DNA from: Mauremys mutica
Taxonomy: Eukaryota; Chordata; Testudines; Geoemydidae
Reading direction: 5' to 3'
Assembly: GCF_020497125.1 (NCBI RefSeq)
Contig: NC_059079.1
Coordinates: 46,263,114-46,327,113, forward strand
DNA: 64,000 nt
The notes beneath the pieces are model-generated. The model was not told the origin of the DNA. It worked only from the letters and a program-made list of their open reading frames with translations, and made no database searches. The position numbers and the translations under genes are program-made. The number at the start of each line of letters is the position of its first letter. The first letter of the stretch is position 1. This document shows, piece after piece, positions 1-11,519 of the stretch.

Positions 1-121
1 TTAATAAAAACACCATGAGAAAACTAGGGTGATGGTCTTTTTCTGAGTGAGAGACAAAAAAATGCTATTTTTTCCAGTTCATATATGTACTTCCTGTAGT
101 ATTCACAACTTTCACTCTGAT

Positions 122-252
122 TAGAGTGACCAGATAGCAACTGTGAAAAAACAGGACCGGGGAGGCAGGGAGAGGGTAATAGGTGCCTATATAAGAAAAA
201 GTCCCAAAAAACGGGACTGTCCCTTTAAAAAATGGGACATCTGGTCACCCTA
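122..252. mobile_element. hAT-type MITE with perfect 8-bp target duplication
   Basis: The ends are inverted repeats TAGAGTGACCAGAT and ATCTGGTCACCCTA. The element is flanked by the same 8-mer ACTCTGAT at 114-121 and 253-260, and an 8-bp duplication is the hAT signature. It is 131 bp long with no coding capacity. A second copy of the same family lies at 23243-23366. It is non-autonomous and would have been mobilised by a transposase from elsewhere. Confidence 0.85.
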
Positions 253-354
253 ACTCTGATGAATGCAGCTTACTCAACTTCATGTTAATTCTGTCCCATT
301 TAATTGCTTTAAGGAAATACCACAGTTTCCTTAAATGTATGTATATACACCATT

Positions 355-532
355 ACCTTGATATAACGCCACCCGATACAACACAAATTTGGATATAACG
401 CGGTAAAGTAGTGCTCGGGGTGGGGTGGGGGGCTGCGCACTCTGGTAGATCAAAGCAAGTTCAACATAACACGGTTTCACCTATAACGCAGGAAGATTTT
501 TTGGCTCCCAAGGACAGTGTTATATCGAGAGA
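355..532. mobile_element. decayed mariner/Tigger-like MITE (partial)
   Basis: It shares the phrases GATATAACGC, ATATAACGCGGTA, TTTCACCTATAACGC, TTTTTGGCTCCC and GTTATAT with the intact copy at 17056-17288. Its outer termini are lost, and the right end runs straight into a GA and then a TA microsatellite. Family placement follows from the better copy. Confidence 0.65.
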
Positions 533-582
533 GAGAGAGAGAGAGAGCAGACAAACAAAACCATATATATATATATATATAT
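527..582. repeat. GA then TA microsatellites
   Basis: A run of about ten GA units (from about 528) is followed after a short spacer by an AT dinucleotide run (about 562-582). Together they replace the right terminus of the mariner-like MITE. Confidence 0.9.
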
Positions 583-3300
583 ATGCATTGTAAACTGCTT
601 CTCTAGCAGTATATATAGACACCTTTATCATGTTGAAAGTTCCCTTATGGTGCAGGAAAAAAAAAAACACTTGCCTATGTTGCAAAACTTTGTGTGTAAA
701 TTTAAAGCAAAAATAAAGCTCTCCCTTCCATCTCCATGGTGACATGAAAGTTCAATTTCCTTTAAGAAAATATCAGTATTTTGAGATCTGAAAAGACTGC
801 TGTTTCATGCAAAATGCACAAAAGCACCATGGGAGAAAATTATTCTATTTCATCATTCTCGAAATCTGATGAAAAAACAAATTTAACCAAATACACAACT
901 CTAGATGCAGAAAAAACCCCAAAAAAACAATAAAAAACCATTTAAGGGCACTAGTTAAAGTTCTATTAACAAACAAAGTTCCTGAATTTTGTTTTATACT
1001 GGAAAGAAGGGAAAGTCATAAACAACACTCCAAGACTATAAAATATATAAAATTAAGCTATAACTCTGAGACTATAACACAGGTAATAAGGCTTACTCAT
1101 GCTAACAAGAAAACAATGGGATTATCATCTATTCTTTTTTTACATTGTAACTTCAATTGTGTAACTTGTTTCTGATGGTATTTCCTCTAGGATACGTCTG
1201 CTTTTCCATATGTGCTGTGTACATAGCAACTTATGACTAATGACTCAAAAGGGTGAGCTTGCAGAACAGAGACACTTCAGAGACTCCACAACTCCTATTT
1301 AGGCTAAACCCCATACTGATAATTTGGACCATACAATCATCTCAGAACCCAAATGCCTGTTGTGCTGCTAGTGTCTGAACTTAAACTGACATGCAATAAG
1401 TTATTTTTTGTAGGCCCTGCACTGGGCAGAAGGAGCCAATCTTTTCTGAACCACTTAAGCTTATCTCTAATATTTACCATACAGAAAGCAGTGCTATATG
1501 ATTTTAAATTTATGCAGTGCCTTTTATCTCAGGAACATTTATGAATTATGCACTTATCCATTGACAACACGTGCCCATCTCTTGTGTGAAACACAGCAAC
1601 TCTAATTCCACATAGCCACATTGCACGACAGTTTAGAAATACAGAATACAATGTCATTCTACAGGAGAATTTAAGCTCAGAAATCACAACATAATTATTA
1701 TATTACTTTGACTGTGGCCAGGTCACCAACCTGACATCACCACCCACAACCATGGGATCATTATTTACAACAAATGGTCAGACCCTTGGCTTTATGTCTC
1801 ATTCCAGTGACAACTACTTCAGCAATGCAGTGCCCTGGAACAGCCTCCTGGGTCAGCGTGATTCAAAGAAGTGCGGCAGCTATGGAATCAGCAGAAACAC
1901 TGCCTGTGGCTCCTACCTATACCTTAGTGGCCTCTACCCTCTAACCCAGACCAACCCTACTCAGCTCTGAGAGAGGAGTAGGAGAGGGTATGGCTATAGG
2001 GCCACAAGCAGTTCTAGAGCACTTCTCTAGAAAAAAAAAACTATCCTTCTGAATATACTCAACATTTTTCCTACACACTTTTCTAACCTTGATACAGGGC
2101 AGTTCCAATATTACCTCGTTGCAAAAACCTTCTTTCAAATTTGAACTGGCCTGATATTGTACCATATTTCTTCCTTTAAATGATGACTCCTTTCTTTTGG
2201 AAGTTTACTGAACCAATATTATGCATTTTTGCTGTGCCTGAAATCTTCAGTAACAATTTTACATATGAGCCTAGAATACATAACTTACATAAATCAGTTT
2301 CTGACCTTTAGGAAAGAAAACAAAGTACTATATAAAATACTTCAAACCGAGGATTAGTTATTGCTTCAATTGCTTTGCAAACTCCAAAAATATTGAAAAA
2401 TCACTCTCCATTATTGCTTAGATTATTAATTATTGACAGCAAAAGAAGAATACTGCTCCATATTTTGGCTGTGACACATCAAAGAAGACCTGCCCAGTAT
2501 AAGGGTCTGCCCACTCATATGAATTTGTAGGGCCCTATACTTATAATGAATCTAACAGCTGCATATGTAACAGAGTTTTTAGCATCCATGGGAAGGCAAA
2601 ATATGTAGATGCAGTAATTGAAAGGTTTTCTATTTCATTGCTCTTGACCCTTTATGTATCCTCTCCTGAAATACTGTTTGTTAATTTCCCAAGTGAATCC
2701 CTGCCCCTCCTACAGTAATACTAAACTAGATGATCAATTTTTCTTTCTCCCTTAGACTTAGATTGTGCTATATAAGGACACTACCTTTAATGCACCCAAT
2801 TGATCCTGCATTTAAGTTCAAATCTGAAAAGAAAGTGAGATGTATCCATGACAGAAAAGCATCAATACCTGTGCCTCAGGGGTGCGGTAAATTGAACATT
2901 TCTGCTTTTGTGTTTAACTTGCATCCACTTTTTTTAGTCGTACATGACTTTACCTATTCAGAATTTTATAATCACCATTCCAGTTACCAGAGATACAGCC
3001 TAACGAAGCATTTTATCATTCTCTATACAAAATGCCATGTTGAATTACCTTGGATTGGCCAAGTCTTATGTTAAAGCTGCAGTGGCTTATTGGGAAGGAA
3101 CAGAGTCCAAGCTCACTGAAATTGATATGGAGTGCATATGATGATTAATCTATCAACTATAAGATAAAAATGAGCAGCAGAAGCTCTGTAGCAGGAAGGC
3201 AATTGTTCACTTTGTGAATGGATGCTTGACTGCAGGTCCGGTGTGGGTAACTTTCACTTGCAAAACTTACAAAAAAGTTTCCTCAGAAGCTATGCTAGAT

Positions 3301-4295
3301 CAGGGGTCTCAAACTCAAATGACCACGAGGGCCACATGAGAACTAGTACATTGGCCCGAGGGCCGCATTACTAACACCTCCCCCACACCGCCCTCAGCCC
3401 CGCCCCCACTTCACCCCTTCCATGAAGCCCCGTCCCTGCCCCACCTCTACCCACCCCTTCCCTGCCCCCGTTCCAACCCCTTCCCTGAAATCTCCACCCC
3501 AACTCTGCCCCCTCCCTGTCTCCAAGGAGTGCAGGAGGGGTGTGGCAGGGGTTCAGGGCAGGGAGTTGGGGTGTGGGGTGCAGGAGGGATGAAGGGTGTG
3601 GCAGAGGGTCAGGGCAGGGGGTTGGGGTGCAGGAGGGGTGCGGCAGGTGGTTCAGGGCAGGTGGCTCGGGTACAGGAGGGGTGCGGGGTGCAGTAGAGGG
3701 CTCAGGGCAGGGGGTTGGGTGCAGGAGAGGTGCGGGGTGCAGCAGAGGGCTCAGGGCAGGGGGTTGGGGTGCAGGAGGGGTGTGGCAGGGGGTGAGGGTG
3801 CAGGGTGTGACAAGGGGCTCAGGGCAGGGGGTTCGACTGCAGCAGGGGTTCGGGGGACAGGGTCTGGCCTGACATGCACCGGGGGCAGGGCAGGCTCCCT
3901 GCCTGCCTGCCCTGCCCCCACGCTGCTCCGGGAAGCAGCTGAAACGTGGGGGAGCAGGGGCACAGGGGTGTGTGTGTTGCCGTTGCTTCAGGCACATCCC
4001 CCAGCATCTACCATTGGCCGAGAATGGGGAACCGCGGCCAATGGGAGCTGCTGGGGGCTGTGCCTGAAGCAACATCAACACACACACACCCCTGTGCCTC
4101 TCGCCCCCCAGGTTCCGTCCACTTCCCGGAGCGGCGCAGGGGCAGAGCAGGCAGGCAGGGAGCCTGCCCTGCCCCCGGTGCGTGTCGGGCCGGAGCCGCT
4201 CTAGGTAAATGCTGGGGGAGGGCAGGGGGGCCGCGAGGAGCTTGCAGGCCACAGAAAATAACCTCATGGGCTGTTCTGCGTGTTTGAGACCCCTG
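3301..4295. mobile_element. hAT-type element, 1 kb, with internal minisatellite and fold-back
   Basis: The termini CAGGGGTCTCAAAC and GTTTGAGACCCCTG are perfect inverted repeats. The 8-mer TGCTAGAT directly flanks both sides (3293-3300 and 4296-4303). The interior is strongly GC-rich, unlike the surrounding intron. From about 3520 to 3860 it has tandem units built on GGGGTGCAGGAGGGGTGCGG and TCAGGGCAGGGGGTTG. Next come two long inverted arms, about 3864-4020 and 4033-4192. Long open frames on both strands come from the repeat composition and are not transposase. The minisatellite and arm apex resemble those of the element at 31926-32683, although the terminal repeats differ. Confidence 0.9.
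3520..3862. repeat. GC-rich minisatellite inside hAT element
   Basis: Imperfect tandem units contain GTGCAGGAGGGGTGCGG and GGCTCAGGGCAGGGGGTTG, repeated roughly every 40-60 bp. The same phrases recur at about 31985-32245 inside another hAT element. Confidence 0.85.
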
Positions 4296-4759
4296 TGCTA
4301 GATCTAGGACATTATTCTCATACACCTGATGCTAGAACCACATAGCAGTGTTTTGAGCGTATATTGTCTTTCAAGAACATTAGAGCTGGTATAACTCATA
4401 GCAATGGGCTGCCACTAGAGTTTGTCAAGACATTTTTGTCCAATTTGGGAAATGGTCATTTGTCAAAAAGTTTTATCTAGTCCAGGATAGAATTTATTAT
4501 CAAAGCCAGAGAGAGAGCCCAAAATAGCCAGTAAACTAGTGGTTGGGGAATGTACCTGGGATGTGGGAACCCTTTCTCAGTCTCACTGGCTTGTATAAAT
4601 AATTCTGGCTACAGACTGCGTAGCCTGGCACTCACCCTGAGATGTTGGGGACCCAGAGTCAATTCCCTGCTCAGAATCAGGCAAAACAAAGCTGGGTCTC
4701 CCACTTTGCAAGTGAGTGCCCTAACCACTGGAGTGGGTCTCTCTCAAAAAAAGATTCAG

Positions 4760-5300
4760 ATGGTCTTATTTTTGGTCTGGTGTGGAATAAAAAATTCAGA
4801 AACATCAAATTATTTTGTAAAATGGAAAATTCTTTTTTTGCCAAAATGTTTACATTTTCTGCCAGAAAAGCCAAAAGAGGAGATTTCATTTCAGGTTGGT
4901 TTGACTGAATGGAAATATTTTGGTTTGTTGAACCAACATAAAATGTTTTGTTTTCAGTGAGTTCAACATTAAACTGTATTTTTCTATGGTAACACATTGC
5001 CTCATGGGACTTACAGTCTGGATGCTTGATGTCCATTCCCTATAGGCCAGGCTGCTTGGCTGGACTACGTCTCCTGTAACAATGCAGTCTCCACTCTGAC
5101 CGAGTGTGAGGGGCATACCTGTAGCTGCATCATGGCAGTAGTAGTCCAGCTAGGGATCTTGGCCCATAGAGGAGAATAGAGGCATCAGGAATGTGAACTA
5201 CAACATCCAGGAAGCCAAGTGCCGCCATAGGGAAATGTAGTTGTATGTTGAAATGGCTCAAAATGAGAGGTTTCAATTTTTAAAACCTTTTTGAATGTTT
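4760..5300. repeat. unclassified interspersed repeat
   Basis: The segment has AAAATGTTT-type homopolymer-rich flanks around a core (about 4990-5240) with CATGGGACTTACAGTCTGGATG, TGTGAACTACAACATCC and similar phrases. Comparable phrases (CTGCATCTCCCATGATGC, CATCCAAGCTACAATTCCC) occur at about 46250-46540, also next to AAATATTTCAG-type sequence. I read these as two diverged copies of one old element; the class is not known to me. Confidence 0.45.
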
Positions 5301-6056
5301 CATTCAACGAATTCTTCTTATATGTCTATTTGCCATCCCAATTAAGGATGAAAACAATGGTTGAACTATCAGGATTTCCTGCAGGATGGAAGTTCAGGTT
5401 TGGGCTCCTCATCCAGGCTATTCCTCCCTAACTCACATGGCCAGGCAGCTCCACTGCCTGAGGTAAGGAGAGCCAGGGCCTTGCCTCCTCCCTGCCCACT
5501 CTGGGAGGCTGCAGTACCTGTGCTTCCCAGAATACAGAGCCTGGAATTCTGCCTAACCCTTGGCACAAGCCTCTCAAGGGAGGAGAGTCCTTCTCCTTCC
5601 CCCCACAGCACAGTCACATCATGGGCCAGGCATAATCTAGCCCAGAAGCATAGAGAAAAATAGTTTGTCCCTCCAATAAGGTGAATGTATTATTAAACCC
5701 AGTTTTTCCCTATCCATGTGCAATACCGAGACAAGCTTGAAATTACAGTCCATATCCTCATGTTCCAAACAGCTACAGGGAAAAGAGCATTTGCATAATT
5801 CAACAGAGTTATTCTGAGAATAAATAAAACATAGATTGTTTAGCACCGAAAAGAAGGAGCTGAAGAGAGGAATGCAAGAAGCATAGATTCAACTGAGAGA
5901 GGACAGGGAGGAACACAAGAAAGTTAGTCTAAATAATGCTGCCGTTCCTACTAAAGACAGCAGATTTTTCAAACAAACTTTAAATCTTCCCACAACTCCT
6001 CCCACATTTCTCCACAACAGGTGAAAGTATTTTAGTGTAACCATCTTTATACCATG

Positions 6057-6812
6057 TGTAACGGGGTTGGTACCCACCTCTCACGAGTGCCCCCTTTCTC
6101 TGGGGGATATGCCTGCAAACAGTTCTTTTCCAGGGAAAGCCCCTACCTTTTGCGGGCAGCCCACTTCTGCTGGTTGGGTGTGAGCCTGCTTTTGTTGTTT
6201 TGGTCTTACATCAGGGTGGCACCCACCTCTCTCAAGCACCCCCCAGCTGATGGCTCTCTCAGTGGGTCTTCAGCAACTCAGCCCTCCGACAGAGCTGCAT
6301 ACACTGTCCCTCCTTTCTGGGTTCTTATCACAGCCCTAGTATGGGGCCATAGCTCTTCGGTTTGTTCCCAGAGGCACTGCCTTTTTCAACCACCCATCTG
6401 GGGCCAATCTCAGTACCTTCAGCTGGCATCCTCTTCAGCAGCCCTCCTAGAGCTCAGTCTGCAACCAGACCAGCACGGCCCATCTCGGTATCCTCATCTG
6501 GTCTGGCCATGTTCTGTGGTCAGTCCCCCATGCTCTGCCTGCCTGCACTGACCATTCGATGGTCCTGCTGCCCATCTAGCCAGCCAGGCACCCAGTGCCC
6601 CCTCATCAAGCTCCACACAGCAACCAACAGCTCTGCTCCTTGCTTTTTATCTGGCCCTTCTGGCCCCTTAGTGGTTGCTTCAGCAGCCCCTCTGATTGGC
6701 TGCTCCTCTGCAGCCACTCTAGGCTGCCTGGAGGACTTCTCCCTGCTCTATTCTGTGGAAGGGTGGTGAGGCCTCCAGCTGGGGGCTTCCAGACCTAGTC
6801 CACCCTGCCCCA
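6057..6812. mobile_element. solo long terminal repeat (LTR retroelement)
   Basis: The segment begins TGTAACGGGG and ends CTGCCCCA, giving the TG...CA ends typical of LTRs. It is flanked by the identical 5-mer CCATG (6052-6056 and 6813-6817). At 756 bp it has an LTR-like length and a base composition richer in C than the flanks. No gag, pol or env-like reading frame adjoins it, so it is most simply a solo LTR left by recombination between two LTRs. Superfamily is not determined; a 5-bp duplication fits Gypsy as well as many endogenous retroviruses. Confidence 0.7.
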
Positions 6813-7466
6813 CCATGTTATGCATCATTTCCATAAATGAACTGCAAATGGCAAAAAGGGTCCACATTAGACTCTTTAAAACACATATTACTGGAATAAA
6901 TCCTGAGTATTTGCACTTAGCCACATGTGGGATTGTTTTAGACTCAGGCTCTGCTTTATGTCAGAATATATTAGATTCAGACCCTAGATTCAGGAGTCCA
7001 AAGTTTAGTGTTGCTCTGTGCAAGTGCATGTTTTTACATAACATTTTAGTTTCTTTTATCGAATTGATGAGGAGTGGAGTAGTGATGTTTTATTATGTAG
7101 TTTGGAAATGAGAAATTATGAACAATGAATGAGAATAATGGTGCTAATGACAGTAATTATACTTCTGTATAATCTTTCATCTGATGTTTTCAAATTACTT
7201 TATAAATAAGAATTTGTGAAACTTCAAAACCACTCTTATGAAGTAGGCAGGACAGGCTAGCTGCCCCCAAGCACATGACACGTGCTGCGCAAGGGATATG
7301 CCTGACAAAGTTTACTTTCTCCCTAGAGCCATGGGGTGTGTGGGAGGGGTGGGAGTGGGAGGGTCTCTCTGTCACAATCTGATTCTCAGGATATTCCTGG
7401 AACACAGCAACTCAGTTCTGCCCTTGTTTGGGGCATATTGTAAAATGACAGTCCAGCTCAAACTAA

Positions 7467-7628
<162 letters not shown>

Positions 7629-7693
7629 TAAGTATACCATCCTTTTAAAAAAAACAAGACTGATATCAGAGCTACTTTGGAACACAAGGGAAG

Positions 7694-7760
7694 AGTAAAA
7701 GCAGCAAAGAGTCCTGTGGCACCTTATAGACTGACAGACGTATTGGAGCATTGGAGGGAA
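7694..7760 (+). repeat. fragment of a turtle-type short interspersed sequence
   Basis: The phrase GCAGCAAAGAGTCCTGTGGC, followed by ACCTTATAGACTGACAGACG and TATTGGAGCA, is a tract I recall as very common in turtle genomes. Only about 65 bp is preserved and both ends are ragged. The exact family name is uncertain. Confidence 0.5.
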
Positions 7761-9020
7761 GAGTCTATCCCAAGACACTACTGTTCAACCTCACTGAATT
7801 CAATGGCTCTATTTATATTACATTACAGATGTGGGGAAATAGTGAACGTTTGCTCCACAGTGTAATTTTGGTAAATATATATTGAAATCCTGCTTACTGA
7901 GTGCAATTGTGCTCTTCCTGACAATAAGTCCTGCAGGATTTAGTTCCCAGTGCTTATATTTCTAGGAAGGAAACAGAGAAGTTAAGGGGTGGCTGGTGGA
8001 ACATAGCCACAACCCCACATTAGAGAAAGTGCAGGATTACACTGCATCAGTGAATCACAGAAGCTCAGTCAGAACTGGGGGAGAGTTTGTGGCCTAGATT
8101 TTTCCCAAAGTGGCCTTTATTTTTGTGAGCTCAACTTTATTCACCAAGTATCTGATTTTCAGAGGTGAAAGACATCAATGACTCCAACTGTGATCAATGT
8201 GACATATGGACGCTCTTCTAAAAAAATCAGTTCTAAAGAGTGGGCCCAATAAATGGAGGCACCCAAAATCAATGGCTACTTTTGAAAATTAAAACCAGTG
8301 ATTCAAGCCAGCAAAATGCCTCTCAAAATTCTGGAGAATGAGGAATATTGTGCGCATCCTGGACAGCATCTGTTCCTTTCTACCTCCCTCATGGCTACTG
8401 CAAGGAACAGGGCCATAGCACTACTGTTTCCACTTTGCACAGGTGAGGACCAGTTCTCGTACTGAACCTGTGCAGTCTCTGGATTCCAAGTCCAAGGACT
8501 TCCATTGCGCTCAGTCCGAATGCGGAGGTCCAAGTGAGAAATACCCATTATGCTTTCACACTTTCTAGCTCTGAGGGCCAGAGCATCAGCTGGTATAATC
8601 ATTTTAGTTTTATCGACTTCAACAGAGCTACCTCCGTTTAAACCAGCTGAGGATCTGCCTCTAACTGTTTAAATGGAAGTAGTGCCCATTAATTTTCATA
8701 AGAGCTGAAAAGATGGGGATGATGAATTCCCAGTAAGAGTCAGCACGATCTCCTTGAAAATGCCAGCCAACTTGCATATCACAGTAAGGACATAACACCC
8801 ACTGTGATTTCTTTTCATAGTTATTTTTTAAAATACTAAGGCATTCTTGTGAGAAAACAGTACCAGCAGAGAGACAAGTTAGAGAGTAAATCCCAGTACA
8901 CAGCTAGACAGGTGAATGCTTGTATTACCAGGAAATTTAGGATTTTACTATAAACATATTTCATGAAGCTGTCATGGGCACCCTCAAAATCTTGACATTT
9001 ACCACGCAGTGGCATTTAAC

Positions 9021-9572
9021 CAGGGCCGGTGCAAGGATGTTTCGTGCCCTAGGCGAAACTTCCAACTTGTGCCCCGCCCCTTCCTAAGGCGCACCCCCCA
9101 TGGCAGCTCCCCCCCTCTGCCCTGAGGCACCCCCCTTGTGGCAGTTCCCCCCCCGCCCTGAGGCACCCCCCCCCCCCCCGCCCCAGCTCACCTCTGCTCT
9201 GCACACGAGCACGAGCACCCCGAGCACGCCTTGGCTGCTTCACTTCTCCCGCCTCCCAGGCTTGTGGCACCTAAGCTGATTGACACCGCAAGCCTGGGAG
9301 GCGGGCGAAGTGAAGCAGCCACGGCGTGCTCGGGGAGGAGGCGGGGCAGGGGTCAGCTGGGGCGGGGAGTTCCCCTGCATGCCCACCCCCTTACTTGCTG
9401 CAGGCGGCCCTCCCCACGCTCCCCTGCCCCAGCTCCCTCCGCCTAAATGCTGGCAGCGACCAGGGCATCCGAAGATCCGGCCGCCGCGGTCACCGCCAAA
9501 GAAAATGGCGCCCCCCAAATCCTGGCACCCTAGGCGACCGCCTAGTATACCTAAATGGGTGCACCGGCCCTG
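9021..9572. mobile_element. hAT-type MITE with internal hairpin
   Basis: The termini CAGGGCCGGTGCA and TGCACCGGCCCTG are perfect inverted repeats. The 8-mer CATTTAAC occurs immediately before (9013-9020) and after (9573-9580). Subterminal GTGCCCTAGGCGA and CACCCTAGGCGACCGCCTAG strengthen the symmetry. The interior is GC-rich with poly-C tracts (about 9105-9185), and a nearly perfect inverted repeat pairs 9221-9265 with 9289-9331. No transposase is encoded; open frames on both strands reflect composition. Confidence 0.92.
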
Positions 9573-11519
9573 CATTTAACCTTTAGCAAGGCATCTGGAG
9601 TATTCCCCTGTGCTTAGGATGCAGAATATCACATTTACTGCAAGAACTTTAACTTCAGAGAACAGCAAGTGTAAAGATTTTAGTTGAGTCTTTGGTGCCA
9701 GAATCTGCTAATAAGAACACAATGAAATAGCTTGCATGCCTCCCAAGAACTGTGAAGAATATATTTGCTTCATTTTCCTAATTTTGGTTGCTTGTGTACA
9801 CAGAATTCAGAGGCTTAAAGAAACCAAAACACTTTAATGTCCTATGTACATGAAGTAGCAGCAGCATTTTTAACAGATGGCACAGAGGGTTCTTCACCAG
9901 CTAATTAACACATAAAGATTCTTTTCCCCCCTGTGGCACTTCAGGGCCTTTAGCGTTACATTTCCAACTCAGTCCGGTTCTCCATTTATACAAAGTAATG
10001 TTTTCTACATTGATTTTTCTTCTATACCATGATATAAAGTGAAAATGACAGAATGTGAGAATTCCTGCTATTTTTGGCTAGCTCCCTGAAGTAATTGTTG
10101 TAAGGAGGGATGTTAAAGTAAGTGATTTATGGTCTGGTTCTTCACTTTGAAAATTGCCAGTGCTGATTACTGGGAAGAAGGAAACTTTTACTCACATTAG
10201 TAATTGCTAGTTATATTTTGCATCCTCAACATAGAAAACATGCAGAAAGTCATGAGAAACTAGCTGTGAAAAGATTTTATAAAAAGTCAAAATGAAATGT
10301 TTTTACCTTATTGAAATGAGAAAGTCAAAACAATTCACTTCACCTCTTTTCCATCAAACAAATTTAATCGAAATAGACACATTCCCGAGGAACATTTCAA
10401 TTTTGACAAAACTATTCCATCGAAAAATTTCACACGAGCACTTTGACACACTATTACTTCTGTGAAATTTTGCAAATTGCTTTTTTAAAATATAAAGGAC
10501 AAGAAAAGTTAAATATTACTAATTGATCCAAAGCCCAATGAAGTCGATACATTGAACATAATGAAATTAAACTATTCAAGTTTTACTACAGTTTCTAAAT
10601 GACATTTTTCTAACTGTGTAACAAAGAACTGAGCTGGGACTCAGCTATACATTTCCCACCTTTTTAAAAAGGTAAATATTCCAAAAGCCACAGCCCACAA
10701 TTTGTAAGATGCAGATAAACAACAGGGAGGACAAAATTGCAGCTCCTTGTATCTTATTTTCATGTAATCCTTTTTGAAAAAGAAACTGTGTAATTTATCC
10801 AGTAGAAACCCACTAGAGCAAAGCAGGAGCTTATCCAAACTCAGTCTGCTCTCATTCCCAGGAGGAGCTGCACTCTTCTTTGTAATGACATCATGGTGGT
10901 CTGAGAGAAATCAGTTATCACAGGCAGCCACAGTGACACCACCACCAGCACCACCACCACACAAGAATGCGAATAAACAGGAAGGAGTGATGTGTGGTTG
11001 ATAATCTCCAATGTCACAATGTTACTGCTCAGGTGGCAGCAAATGTGCACTGCTGCGGGAGGACACAACCCGCTCTCCTCAAAACAACAACAATCCCTCC
11101 CAATGTTCCAGTTGGACCAAAATTACTAAAAATACCAACACTACAAAATCCATATTGGAGACTATTCCACACACAAGTTAATGAGAGTCTGAAATTTGTT
11201 TTAAATTCTCCATGGCATGGTTATTAAAAAAAATGGTTCTGAGAATGTGAGACACTGAAATATAGACCCTGTATAATAGAAAGTTCTGACACCCTGAACT
11301 ATAGTCTCACTATTACAAGACCATAATTATAGGTGGGGCTGGTAAGTTTGTCCCATACGTCCCACCATAAGACCCTGTTTTCAATTCTTTATAATTTTAC
11401 AAATTTTAGCCATTCTGACTGAAACTTCCATAGTTGGTGTCTGCTTCAGGTTGATTTTTTAACTTCAGCCAAAATGGTACAGGTATTACCAAGACTCATG
11501 CTAGGGAAAAATACATTTT

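Noticed and set aside
3371..4267. Long open frame (298 codons, minus strand) and several overlapping plus-strand frames
   Set aside because: They lie within the GC-rich minisatellite and fold-back of a hAT element; the proteins are Pro/Cys/Gly low-complexity and frames are open on both strands, as expected from composition.
6054..6551. 165-codon plus-strand frame
   Set aside because: Almost entirely inside the solo LTR 6057-6812; composition-driven.
9049..9586. Overlapping open frames on both strands near 9.0-9.6 kb
   Set aside because: They are inside the hAT MITE with target duplication CATTTAAC and reflect GC-rich inverted repeats.
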